From: Acidovorax sp.
Lineage (GTDB): Bacteria > Pseudomonadota > Gammaproteobacteria > Burkholderiales > Burkholderiaceae_C
NCBI GenBank assembly: GCA_030150585.1
Contig: JASLFM010000416.1
Coordinates: forward strand, 1 to 7,473
DNA length: 7,473 nucleotides
Direction of reading: 5' to 3'
Part shown: positions 1 to 5,522 of the stretch, piece by piece
How the letters are laid out: every line of letters begins with the position of its first letter
How positions within the stretch are numbered: position 1 is the stretch's first letter
Translations under genes and position numbers: made by a program
Notes under the pieces: model-generated
Databases searched by the model: none
Seen by the model: the letters and a program-made list of their open reading frames with translations, nothing else
What the model was told of the DNA's origin: nothing

Positions 1-170
1 ATGGCCTGGGCGCACACGGCCACGAGCAGCGACAGCCCGATTTTCAGGCGCAGCGGAATCGCGCGCATGGAAAACACTGGCGCAACCGAAAACAGCGCGA
101 GCACGCGCAGGAATGGCCACAGCACTGGCGAGAGCCAGGCAATGATCTGGGCTTCGGAGAAGGTGATCAC
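1..170 (-). CDS. fliR: Flagellar export gate protein FliR, N-terminal fragment (cut by window edge)
   Basis: Only the first 56 codons are visible; the gene runs off the left edge. FliR is a polytopic inner-membrane protein that forms the flagellar type III export gate with FliP and FliQ. The translated start reads MITFSEAQIIAWLSPVLWPF and continues with a hydrophobic first helix and the segment RAIPLRLKIGLSLLVAV, typical of FliR N-termini. The start is a GTG at 168-170. No other start is possible in this frame because the fliQ stop codon lies in the same frame only 9 nt upstream. The gene follows fliQ in the usual PQR order, and no strong Shine-Dalgarno is seen (only CTGGGG), so translation is probably coupled to fliQ. 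The identification is confident despite the truncation. Confidence 0.93.
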   Translation of the reverse strand, partial: MITFSEAQIIAWLSPVLWPFLRVLALFSVAPVFSMRAIPLRLKIGLSLLVAVCAQA

Positions 171-179
171 ACCCCAGCG

Positions 180-449
180 TCACCCAAGGGCGGTGGGAAT
201 GGACTCGATCATGCGCCGCAAGTAGTCCACGAGCGTGGTCAGCATCCACGGCCCCGCCACGGCAAACACCACCACAGCAGCGACGAGCTTGGGCACGAAG
301 GCGAGCGTGGCCTCGTGAATCTGCGTCACCGCTTGGAAAATGCTCACCAGCAGGCCCACAGCCATCACCACGCCGAGCACGGGCATGGACACCATGAGCA
401 GCAGGGTGAGCGCATCGCGGCCGATCGTAAGCACCATCTGGGCGGTCAT
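180..449 (-). CDS. fliQ: Flagellar export gate protein FliQ
   Basis: An 89-residue protein, the normal FliQ length, with two hydrophobic helices (about residues 14-38 and 54-76). They are joined by the conserved polar stretch QAVTQIHEATLAFVPK, which is the family hallmark. FliQ is a small inner-membrane subunit that packs around the FliP/FliR core of the export gate and contributes to the helical channel. The ATG at 447-449 follows the fliP TGA by 10 nt. The hexamer GAAGGT begins inside the fliP stop codon, giving an AAGG Shine-Dalgarno at suitable spacing, which supports this start. The stop TGA at 180-182 is followed 9 nt later by the fliR GTG. Nothing looks degraded. Confidence 0.97.
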   Translation of the reverse strand: MTAQMVLTIGRDALTLLLMVSMPVLGVVMAVGLLVSIFQAVTQIHEATLAFVPKLVAAVVVFAVAGPWMLTTLVDYLRRMIESIPTALG

Positions 450-459
450 GAGGGCACCT

Positions 460-1224
460 TCACGTAGCGAAACTGGACGCCAGCGAACCGATGAGCAGGT
501 TCCAGCCGTCGGCCAGCACGAACAGCATGAGCTTGAACGGCAACGCCACGAGCACGGGCGAAAGCATCATCATGCCCAGCGACATGAGAATGCTTGACAC
601 CACCATGTCGATGACGAGGAACGGGATGAAGATCATGAAGCCGATCTGGAACGCGGTCTTCAATTCGCTGGTAACGAAGGCCGGTACGATGACGCGGAAC
701 GGCGCCTGCTCGGCCGTGACGCCGGCCTCGAGCTTGGCCAGGCGCGCGAACAGTGCGAAGTCCGACTGCCGGGTCTGCTTGAGCATGAATTCGCGCATGG
801 GCGCCTCGGCCTTGGGAAGCGCCTGCTCGAACGACAGCGCGTTCGTGCTGTAGGGCACGTAGGCCTCCTTGTACACGCGGTCCAGCGTGGGCCCCATCAC
901 GAACAGCGTGAGAAACAGCGACAGCCCGATGATGACCTGGTTGGGCGGCGCCTGCTGCGTGCCGATGGCCTGGCGCAGCAGCGACAGCACGATCACGATG
1001 CGCGTGAAGCCCGTCATCATGAGCAGCACGGCGGGCAGGAACGACAGCGCCGTGAAGAACAGCAGCGTCTGGATGGGCACCGAATAGCTCGTGCCGCCGC
1101 TGCCCGTGCCCACCACCAGCGGCAGCGCGCCCGCCGTACCGCTCTGGGCCCAAACCGCCCCTTGCGGCAGCATGGCAAGCAGGGCCACGAGCAGCCCCGC
1201 GCCCCAACGCCAGGCCTTATGCAT
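460..1224 (-). CDS. fliP: Flagellar export gate protein FliP
   Basis: A 254-residue inner-membrane protein, the core subunit of the flagellar type III export gate, where five FliP copies assemble with FliR. The N-terminus (MHKAWRWGAGLLVALLAML then ...AVWA-Q) is a classical cleavable signal peptide, as known for FliP. It is followed by hydrophobic helices with the conserved blocks MMTGFTRIVIVLSLLRQAIG and TSELKTAFQIGFMIFIPFLV and the C-terminal MLSPVLVALPFKLMLFVLAD. I chose the ATG at 1222-1224 because AGGATGGGG precedes it and because it begins the signal peptide directly. ATGs at 1236 and 1287 are in frame but would put extra charged residues ahead of the signal peptide. The gene overlaps the end of fliO by 8 nt, implying translational coupling. 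Confidence 0.97.
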   Translation of the reverse strand: MHKAWRWGAGLLVALLAMLPQGAVWAQSGTAGALPLVVGTGSGGTSYSVPIQTLLFFTALSFLPAVLLMMTGFTRIVIVLSLLRQAIGTQQAPPNQVIIGLSLFLTLFVMGPTLDRVYKEAYVPYSTNALSFEQALPKAEAPMREFMLKQTRQSDFALFARLAKLEAGVTAEQAPFRVIVPAFVTSELKTAFQIGFMIFIPFLVIDMVVSSILMSLGMMMLSPVLVALPFKLMLFVLADGWNLLIGSLASSFAT

Positions 1225-1540
1225 GGGCGACCCCATCCTGCGCGATGGCCATTTCCGAGGCGAACGAGGAAGGTGCAGGCACGGCACCGCCCGGCATCAC
1301 GTGCAGGCACCGGATCTGCTGGGCCGTCACGCCCAGCACCAGCACGGCCCGCTGGCCGTCGGCATGCACCTCTACCGTCACCACGCGCTGCTGTGGCCCC
1401 ACGGCCACCTGCGATAGCACGCGCGAAACCGAGTTGCCGCCGCCCAGCGCGCCTTGGCGCCGCTGCACGCGGCGCAGCAGCCAGGGCAGCATCGCCATGG
1501 CCCCCACGAAGAGGACCACGACGACCAGGGTCTGCGTCAT
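1217..1540 (-). CDS. fliO: Flagellar biosynthesis protein FliO
   Basis: A small protein of 107 residues with one N-terminal membrane helix (about residues 4-23, LVVVVLFVGAMAMLPWLL). An arginine-rich stretch follows, then a cytoplasmic domain containing SRVLSQVAVGPQQRVVTVEV and a late LVLGVTAQQIRCLHV, the pattern of the poorly conserved FliO family. FliO stabilises FliP during gate assembly. The position between fliN and fliP makes the assignment firm. The start is uncertain. The ATG at 1538-1540 lies 7 nt after the fliN stop and begins just before the membrane helix. A GTG at 1562-1564 would add 8 residues (MSAVDSGS) and overlap fliN by 17 nt. Neither has a good Shine-Dalgarno, so reinitiation after fliN is likely. 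The 3' end overlaps fliP by 8 nt. Confidence 0.9.
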   Translation of the reverse strand: MTQTLVVVVLFVGAMAMLPWLLRRVQRRQGALGGGNSVSRVLSQVAVGPQQRVVTVEVHADGQRAVLVLGVTAQQIRCLHVMPGGAVPAPSSFASEMAIAQDGVAHA

Positions 1541-1547
1541 GCTGCCG

Positions 1548-1991
1548 CTATCCACGGCTGACACGGCGCAGGCGCTCGGACGGGGTGACCACGTCGGTCA
1601 GGCGGATACCGAACTTGTCGTTCACCACCACCACCTCGCCCTGCGCGATCAGGTAGCCGTTGACAAGCACGTCCATGGGCTCGCCGGCCAGCGCGTCAAG
1701 CTCGACGACCGAGCCCTGCGCCAACTGCAGGATGTACTTGATCGGCACCTTGGTGCGGCCCAGCTCCACCGAGAGCTGCACCGGGATGTCGAGCACCATG
1801 TTGATGTCGTTCACGGGCACGTCCCCGCCCCCGGAACTGAACGCGCGTGGCGTGCTGCTGCCCGAGAGGGGGCCGCCCTGCTCGGCATCGGAGGGTTTGT
1901 CGTCGGCGCGCTTTTGCTCTTCGAGCGCCTCGGCCCAGCCAGCGAACGGATCGTCCGCGCCGCCGTCCTTGTTGTCTTCTACAGTTGCCAT
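1548..1991 (-). CDS. fliN: Flagellar motor switch protein FliN
   Basis: A 147-residue C-ring protein that, with FliM and FliG, forms the rotor switch and also helps dock FliH-bound export cargo. The N-terminal part (residues 1-60) is acidic and low-complexity, with DDPFAGWAEALEEQ near residue 13 resembling the short FliN N-terminal motif. Residues 63-143 form the SpoA/surface-presentation domain, with NMVLDIPVQLSVELGRT, YILQLAQGSVVELD, GEPMDVLVNG and VVVNDKFGIRLTDV. The ATG at 1989-1991 has a good Shine-Dalgarno, GGGAG, 6 nt upstream. This start is important because the first 296 nt of fliN are also covered by the abnormally extended fliM frame. A gene caller that limits overlaps could truncate or drop fliN. 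The intact SpoA domain and the Shine-Dalgarno show that fliN is real and complete. Confidence 0.97.
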   Translation of the reverse strand: MATVEDNKDGGADDPFAGWAEALEEQKRADDKPSDAEQGGPLSGSSTPRAFSSGGGDVPVNDINMVLDIPVQLSVELGRTKVPIKYILQLAQGSVVELDALAGEPMDVLVNGYLIAQGEVVVVNDKFGIRLTDVVTPSERLRRVSRG

Positions 1992-2985
1992 GCTTCTCTC
2001 CCAGCCAGCTCATGTCGGAGGTGCGCAGGCATTCCTCGATACGGATGGCGTATTTGGCGTTGTGCGTGCCATACTGGCACTCGAAGATCGGCACACCGCC
2101 GATCGATGCGCGGATGCGCGGCTCGCGGTCAAGCTCGATGAAGTCGCCGGGTTTCATGGCCAGCAGTTGCTCCACCGTGGCATCGGCGCGCGCGAGCTCG
2201 GCCACCAGCGTGACCTCGGCGGCCTGTATCTCGCGCGTGAGCACTTTCACCCAGCGGCGGTCCACCTCAATGGAGTCGCCCTGCACGGTCGAATAGAGCA
2301 CGTCGCGGATGGGCTCCAGCGTCGCATAGGGCATGCAGATGTGGATGGCGCCCGACAGATCGCCGATCTCGAGCTGGAAGGCCGTGGACACAACGATCTC
2401 GCTCGGCGTCGCGATGTTGGCGAACTGCGGCTGCATCTCCGAGCGCTGGTAGACCAGCTCCAGCGGGTAGATGCCCTGCCAGGCCTTCTTGTACTCCTCG
2501 CAGATCACGTCCACGAGGCGGTTGATCACGCGCTGCTCGGTGGGCGAGAAATCGCGCCCCTCGATGCGGGTCTGGAACTTGCCCACGCCGCCATACAGCG
2601 TATCGATGATGCCGAACACCAGCGAGGGCTCGCACACCACGAGGCCGCTGCCACGCAGCGGCCGGATGGCGACGATGTTGAAATTGGTGGGCACCACCAG
2701 CTCGCGCAGGAAGGCGCTGTAGCGCTGCACCGACACCGTGCCCACCGAGATCTCGGGGCTGCGGCGAATGAAATTGAACAGGCCGATGCGGAAGTTGCGC
2801 GCGAAGCGCTCGTTCACGATCTCCATCGTCGGCATGCGGCCGCGGACGATGCGCTCCTGGCTCGAGATGTCGTAGTTGCGGACCGCGCCCGCCTCGACCT
2901 CCTCCTCGACCGACTTCTGGCTTTCTCCGGTCACGCCCTCAAGCAGGGCATCGACCTCTTCCTGCGAAAGAAAAGCGTCACTCAT
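1696..2985 (-). CDS. fliM: Flagellar motor switch protein FliM with an out-of-frame C-terminal extension (stop codon lost)
   Basis: FliM is the C-ring protein that binds phospho-CheY and sets rotation direction. Residues 5-17 (FLSQEEVDALLEG) are the CheY-P binding motif. The middle CheC-like domain includes YGGVGKF at 131-137, the conserved GGxG loop that contacts FliG. The C-terminal SpoA domain ends near KYAIRIEECLRTSDMSWLGE at 311-330. The family is about 330-335 residues, and conservation here stops at residue 334. There is no stop codon there: codon 335 is TGT (1981-1983), and the frame stays open to a TGA at 1696-1698. This adds 95 residues, about 25 of them arginine, which are simply fliN read in another frame. 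The ATG at 2983-2985 has GGGAG upstream. It lies 12 nt after the fliL stop. The conserved body is 1984-2985; whether the extension is made is unknown. Confidence 0.93.
   Translation of the reverse strand: MSDAFLSQEEVDALLEGVTGESQKSVEEEVEAGAVRNYDISSQERIVRGRMPTMEIVNERFARNFRIGLFNFIRRSPEISVGTVSVQRYSAFLRELVVPTNFNIVAIRPLRGSGLVVCEPSLVFGIIDTLYGGVGKFQTRIEGRDFSPTEQRVINRLVDVICEEYKKAWQGIYPLELVYQRSEMQPQFANIATPSEIVVSTAFQLEIGDLSGAIHICMPYATLEPIRDVLYSTVQGDSIEVDRRWVKVLTREIQAAEVTLVAELARADATVEQLLAMKPGDFIELDREPRIRASIGGVPIFECQYGTHNAKYAIRIEECLRTSDMSWLGEKHGNCRRQQGRRRGRSVRWLGRGARRAKARRRQTLRCRAGRPPLGQQHATRVQFRGRGRARERHQHGARHPGAALGGAGPHQGADQVHPAVGAGLGRRA
1998..2002 (-). promoter_or_regulatory. Ribosome binding site of fliN inside fliM
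   Basis: GGGAG on the minus strand lies 6 nt before the fliN ATG at 1991, inside the last conserved codons of fliM. It fixes the fliN start even though the fliM frame continues across it. Confidence 0.7.
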
Positions 2986-2997
2986 GCATCACTCCCG

Positions 2998-3576
2998 TCA
3001 CTGGATGATGAAGCTGGAGAACAGCACCTGGCGCACCGGGTTCTGGTTCTGCCGGCTGCGCGGCGGTGGGTCTTCGCCTTCATCCTCATCTTCCTCGGCG
3101 GCCTTCTTGCGCTTCTTGGGCACGCTGTAGCCCAGCGGGCGCGAGACCTCGCGCAGGATGTCGGTGGCGAGCTTCTCCTTGCCCTCACGGGCCAGCAGCT
3201 CCTGGGCAGAGCGCTGCGAGATCAGCATCAGGATGCCGCTGCGGATCGCAGGCAGGTACTGCTTGACCTGCTCGGCCGTCTTCCCATCCTCGAGCTCTAG
3301 CGTGATACCGACCTGGGCGAAACGGTCCCCCCCAGGGTCGGCCAGGTTCACGACCATGTTCTCGAGGGCCAGGAACGTGGGTGGCGCACCCTTCGCGGCG
3401 GCGGCCTTGCGCGGTGCGGCGCCCTCTTCCTCCTCGCCGCCCCCGTGCCGGGTCATCATGAACGCGGCGGCACCGCCAGCCACCACGAGCAGCGCCACGA
3501 TGGCGCCGATCACGATCAGCTTCTTGCTCGATGCCTTTTCCTTGGCAGGCGCGGCTGCGGCATTATTGGCGGACAC
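2998..3576 (-). CDS. fliL: Flagellar basal body-associated protein FliL
   Basis: A 192-residue single-pass inner-membrane protein that surrounds the stator units and supports torque generation. The layout is a short cytoplasmic N-terminus rich in Ala and Lys, one membrane helix (about residues 20-41), and an acidic/Ala linker with GGGEEEEG. A periplasmic domain follows, with FLALENMVVNLADPGGDRFA, a long helix containing LPAIRSGILMLISQRSAQEL, and the terminal strand PVRQVLFSSFIIQ, which is the FliL signature end. Between helix and last strand (about residues 153-178) lies a strongly charged insert (KKRKK, then EEDEDEGED). The start is a GTG at 3574-3576, with AAGGA 9 nt upstream. This is the first gene after the 131-nt gap, consistent with being the first gene of a fliL operon. 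Confidence 0.96.
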   Translation of the reverse strand: MSANNAAAAPAKEKASSKKLIVIGAIVALLVVAGGAAAFMMTRHGGGEEEEGAAPRKAAAAKGAPPTFLALENMVVNLADPGGDRFAQVGITLELEDGKTAEQVKQYLPAIRSGILMLISQRSAQELLAREGKEKLATDILREVSRPLGYSVPKKRKKAAEEDEDEGEDPPPRSRQNQNPVRQVLFSSFIIQ

Positions 3577-3585
3577 GTTGGGTTT

Positions 3586-3590
3586 TCCTT
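3586..3590 (-). promoter_or_regulatory. Ribosome binding site of fliL
   Basis: AAGGA on the minus strand lies 9 nt upstream of the GTG start at 3576. It supports the GTG choice, since no ATG is available nearby in this frame. Confidence 0.6.
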
Positions 3591-3627
3591 GCGGTGGAGC
3601 GGGCAGCCGGCTGGCTGGATGGTGCCC

Positions 3628-3633
3628 ATTATT
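3628..3633 (-). promoter_or_regulatory. Candidate -10 element for fliL
   Basis: Minus-strand AATAAT matches the sigma-70 -10 consensus at 5 of 6 positions. It lies just downstream of a possible FlhDC box and about 50 nt before the fliL start codon. A second hexamer, TATTAT (3650-3655), is an equally good -10 match. No good -35 (TTGACA-like) is seen at 16-18 nt from either, which is common for activator-dependent flagellar class II promoters. This is a tentative call. Confidence 0.25.
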
Positions 3634-3654
3634 GGGCGCAGGCCGCCCGATAAT
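3628..3654. repeat. 27-nt inverted repeat in the fliK-fliL gap
   Basis: The two 11-nt arms are ATTATTGGGCG and CGCCCGATAAT (plus strand), separated by the 5-nt loop CAGGC. Ten of eleven positions pair, with one mismatch. No run of T follows on either strand, so it does not look like a Rho-independent terminator. It overlaps the best -10-like hexamer in the gap, so an operator or an attenuating RNA hairpin are possible roles. The arms are seen directly; the role is inferred. Confidence 0.5.
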
Positions 3655-3695
3655 AGCCAGAATAAAAGCCCAAAACCACGGCTTTCACCGCCGTT
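3652..3695 (-). promoter_or_regulatory. Possible FlhD4C2 binding site upstream of fliL
   Basis: The recalled FlhDC consensus has outer half-sites AAYGGS and SCCRTT flanking A/T-rich inner half-sites, with about 10-12 nt in the middle. Here AACGGC (3690-3695, 6 of 6) and GCTATT (3652-3657, 5 of 6) sit exactly 44 nt apart end to end, which fits that geometry. The inner half-sites match only about half of their positions. The placement just upstream of a -10-like hexamer suits a class II promoter. The match is weak, so the call is speculative. Confidence 0.22.
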
Positions 3696-3707
3696 CGGCC
3701 AGGCTTG

Positions 3708-5039
3708 TCAGACGAAAACGTCCAGCGCGCGGTTGCCCGCAGGCGCCCGGTCCGCCACAGCGCTGCCGCCCTGCCCAGCGGCTTGCACCCGGCCCTGCTG
3801 CGTCCCCTGGCGGCCCGAGGGCTCGCGCCCCGCGCCGCCCTCTCCGTCCCCCGAGCCGCCGCCCACGGTGACGCCCGCGAGCACCAGCCCCTCGCTCTGC
3901 AGCAGGTCGCGCAGCTGGGCCGTGCTCGCGTCGAGTGCATCGCGGGTCTGCACCTGGTCGCTGCGGAAAGTCACGTGGGCCTCGTTGCCCGAGAGCGAAA
4001 CCCGCACTTCCACGGGCTGGCCGTCGCGATCCAGCGTGAGTTCGGCGTTCTGGGTCTTCTGGTTCACCCAGAAGGCCACCTGCTCGGCCAACGCATCATC
4101 GCCCGCCATCTGGGAGGGATCGGCGGTCACGCCGGAGCCATCGGGCACGGCCCGGGTCGGGTCGGCCGTGGATTCGCCCGTGGCCGTGGTGCCGTGGACG
4201 TGCGCGGCGCTGCCGGCGGACTCGCCCCCGCGCGCGGCCTGGCGAGCCTCGGCCCGCGCCTCGCCGAACATTCCCGAGAGGGCCTGCAAGCCTGGCGCCG
4301 CGAGGGCGGCAGCCTCGCCACCCGTCTGGCCCGCCTGGCGGTGCAACTCCAGCCCCGCCGCAGCACCATCGCGGCGCTCGGCACCGGCGGCCAGCCCCAC
4401 GGAAGACACCTGCGCGACCGCCTTGGCAAGCTCCGCCGTGGATAGCTTCTCCGGCATGGCGGCCTTGCCGAGCGTGGACGCGGCACCCGTGGCGGAGTCG
4501 CTCTGCGCCAAGGCATTCCAACCCAGCGGGCGGGCGGGGCCCTTGGGCTGCGTTCCCGCCACGGTGGGCGTGATGGAGTCGGCAGGCTCCAGGGCTGAGT
4601 CGGCGGCCTTGTCGATCAGCGTGGTCTGCGCCACCAGGCTGTCGGGGGTCTGCGCCCCCGGCGGTACCAGGGGGCTCCATGCCGCGCCGCCCGCCAGGGC
4701 GCCACCGCCCACCGTGGCGGTAGCCGCCTGGTGCACGGCGGGCGCAGGCAGCACGCCCGCCATGGCGAGGGTAGCCGCCAGGCTCGCATCGCCGCCCGGC
4801 TGCGCACCGCTGTCGCCGGCCTGGGGCAGCGTGGTGTCCGGCGCGAGCAGCCCCGCGTCTTCATCGCCGCCCAGCGACGCGAGCAGGGCCGCGAAGGCGT
4901 CCTGTGGCGTCTGCGCGCCGGCCGCGTCGCCGTGCGCCACCTTGCCGCCGCCGCGCGCCGCGCGCGCACCGTGAGTGCCATGGGCGCCGTGGGCTGCGTG
5001 CTGCCCGTCCTGGGAGTGGGAAATACGTGCGGATGCCAT
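3708..5039 (-). CDS. fliK: Flagellar hook-length control protein FliK
   Basis: A 443-residue secreted ruler protein that measures hook length and makes FlhB switch export from hook to filament substrates. The N-terminal about 300 residues are Ala/Gly/Thr-rich and low-complexity, as usual for this poorly conserved part. They include a His-Gly repeat near residues 13-25 (GQHAAHGAHGTHG). The C-terminal hook-control domain covers about 311-392. It contains LAEQVAFWVNQKTQNAELTL, PVEVRVSLSGNEAHVTFRSD and LRDLLQSEGLVLAGVTVG, and is followed by a Gly/Gln-rich tail ending ALDVFV. The ATG at 5037-5039 comes 2 nt after the fliJ stop, with AGGAG upstream inside fliJ, so translation is coupled. Length and composition are normal for the family. 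Confidence 0.93.
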   Translation of the reverse strand: MASARISHSQDGQHAAHGAHGTHGARAARGGGKVAHGDAAGAQTPQDAFAALLASLGGDEDAGLLAPDTTLPQAGDSGAQPGGDASLAATLAMAGVLPAPAVHQAATATVGGGALAGGAAWSPLVPPGAQTPDSLVAQTTLIDKAADSALEPADSITPTVAGTQPKGPARPLGWNALAQSDSATGAASTLGKAAMPEKLSTAELAKAVAQVSSVGLAAGAERRDGAAAGLELHRQAGQTGGEAAALAAPGLQALSGMFGEARAEARQAARGGESAGSAAHVHGTTATGESTADPTRAVPDGSGVTADPSQMAGDDALAEQVAFWVNQKTQNAELTLDRDGQPVEVRVSLSGNEAHVTFRSDQVQTRDALDASTAQLRDLLQSEGLVLAGVTVGGGSGDGEGGAGREPSGRQGTQQGRVQAAGQGGSAVADRAPAGNRALDVFV

Positions 5040-5041
5040 GG

Positions 5042-5518
5042 TCAGTGCTCCTGCCCGAACGGGCCAAAGTTTGCAGTTGCGGTGCCGGAGGCGAGGCGCA
5101 ACGCGGCGCGCTCATCGGTCTGTTTCTGCTCCCGCCGCATCTGGGCGACGGCCAGCTCATGCTGTTTGCGCTCCACCACCTTCTGGAGGCTTGCCAGGCG
5201 CAGCTCGCTGTCGAGCAGGGCGCGCCGGGCCAGCTCCACACGCTGAGCCTGGTCACCCACCACGCCGGTCTGCAGGCCGATGGCGTGCTCCAGCCGGTCC
5301 ATGAACTGGTAGTGGTGGTACATCACCTCGGGCTGCACGGTGGTGTCGGCGCGCAGGCCCCACCGGTGCTGGGTCTCCTGGGCGTAGCCCGAAAGCTGGT
5401 CGAGCTGGGCCCGCCCGGCCTGCTGGATGCGCAGCGTATCCTGCAGCGCCTGCCGGGCCGCATCGCGCTGGCGCGTCGCCACCTCGACGGCCACCTTCAA
5501 AGCGTTGAGCGAGGACAT
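5042..5518 (-). CDS. fliJ: Flagellar export protein FliJ
   Basis: A 158-residue, almost entirely alpha-helical protein, close to the usual length of about 147. It is highly charged with heptad-like spacing over two long stretches (about residues 1-50 and 65-140), as expected for the antiparallel coiled coil of FliJ. FliJ sits in the centre of the FliI hexamer like the gamma stalk of F-type ATPases and links it to the export gate; it also recycles chaperones. Sequence conservation is low in this family, so position between fliI and fliK and the coiled-coil character carry the call. The ATG at 5516-5518 is 4 nt past the fliI stop. No clear Shine-Dalgarno is seen there, which suggests coupling to fliI translation. 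Confidence 0.93.
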   Translation of the reverse strand: MSSLNALKVAVEVATRQRDAARQALQDTLRIQQAGRAQLDQLSGYAQETQHRWGLRADTTVQPEVMYHHYQFMDRLEHAIGLQTGVVGDQAQRVELARRALLDSELRLASLQKVVERKQHELAVAQMRREQKQTDERAALRLASGTATANFGPFGQEH

Positions 5519-5522
5519 GGGC

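Noticed and set aside
1696..1995. Programmed frameshift making a FliM-FliN fusion
   Set aside because: A +1 shift near 1991 would join the frames, but I see no slippery heptamer or recognisable stimulating structure, and fliN has its own good Shine-Dalgarno and ATG.
1660..3300. 546-codon plus-strand ORF antisense to fliM, fliN and fliL
   Set aside because: The translation is low-complexity (His, Ala, Leu, Asp) and mirrors the codon bias of the real genes on the other strand. It matches no family I recognise and has no separate intergenic space or promoter.
3577..3707. Rho-independent terminator after fliK
   Set aside because: The inverted repeat in the gap is not followed by a T-run on either strand, so it fails the basic terminator pattern.
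3577..3707. FliA (sigma-28) or sigma-54 promoter in the fliK-fliL gap
   Set aside because: I found no TAAA-N15-GCCGATAA-like pair, and no GG-N10-GC pair within a TGGCAC/TTGC context, on the minus strand.
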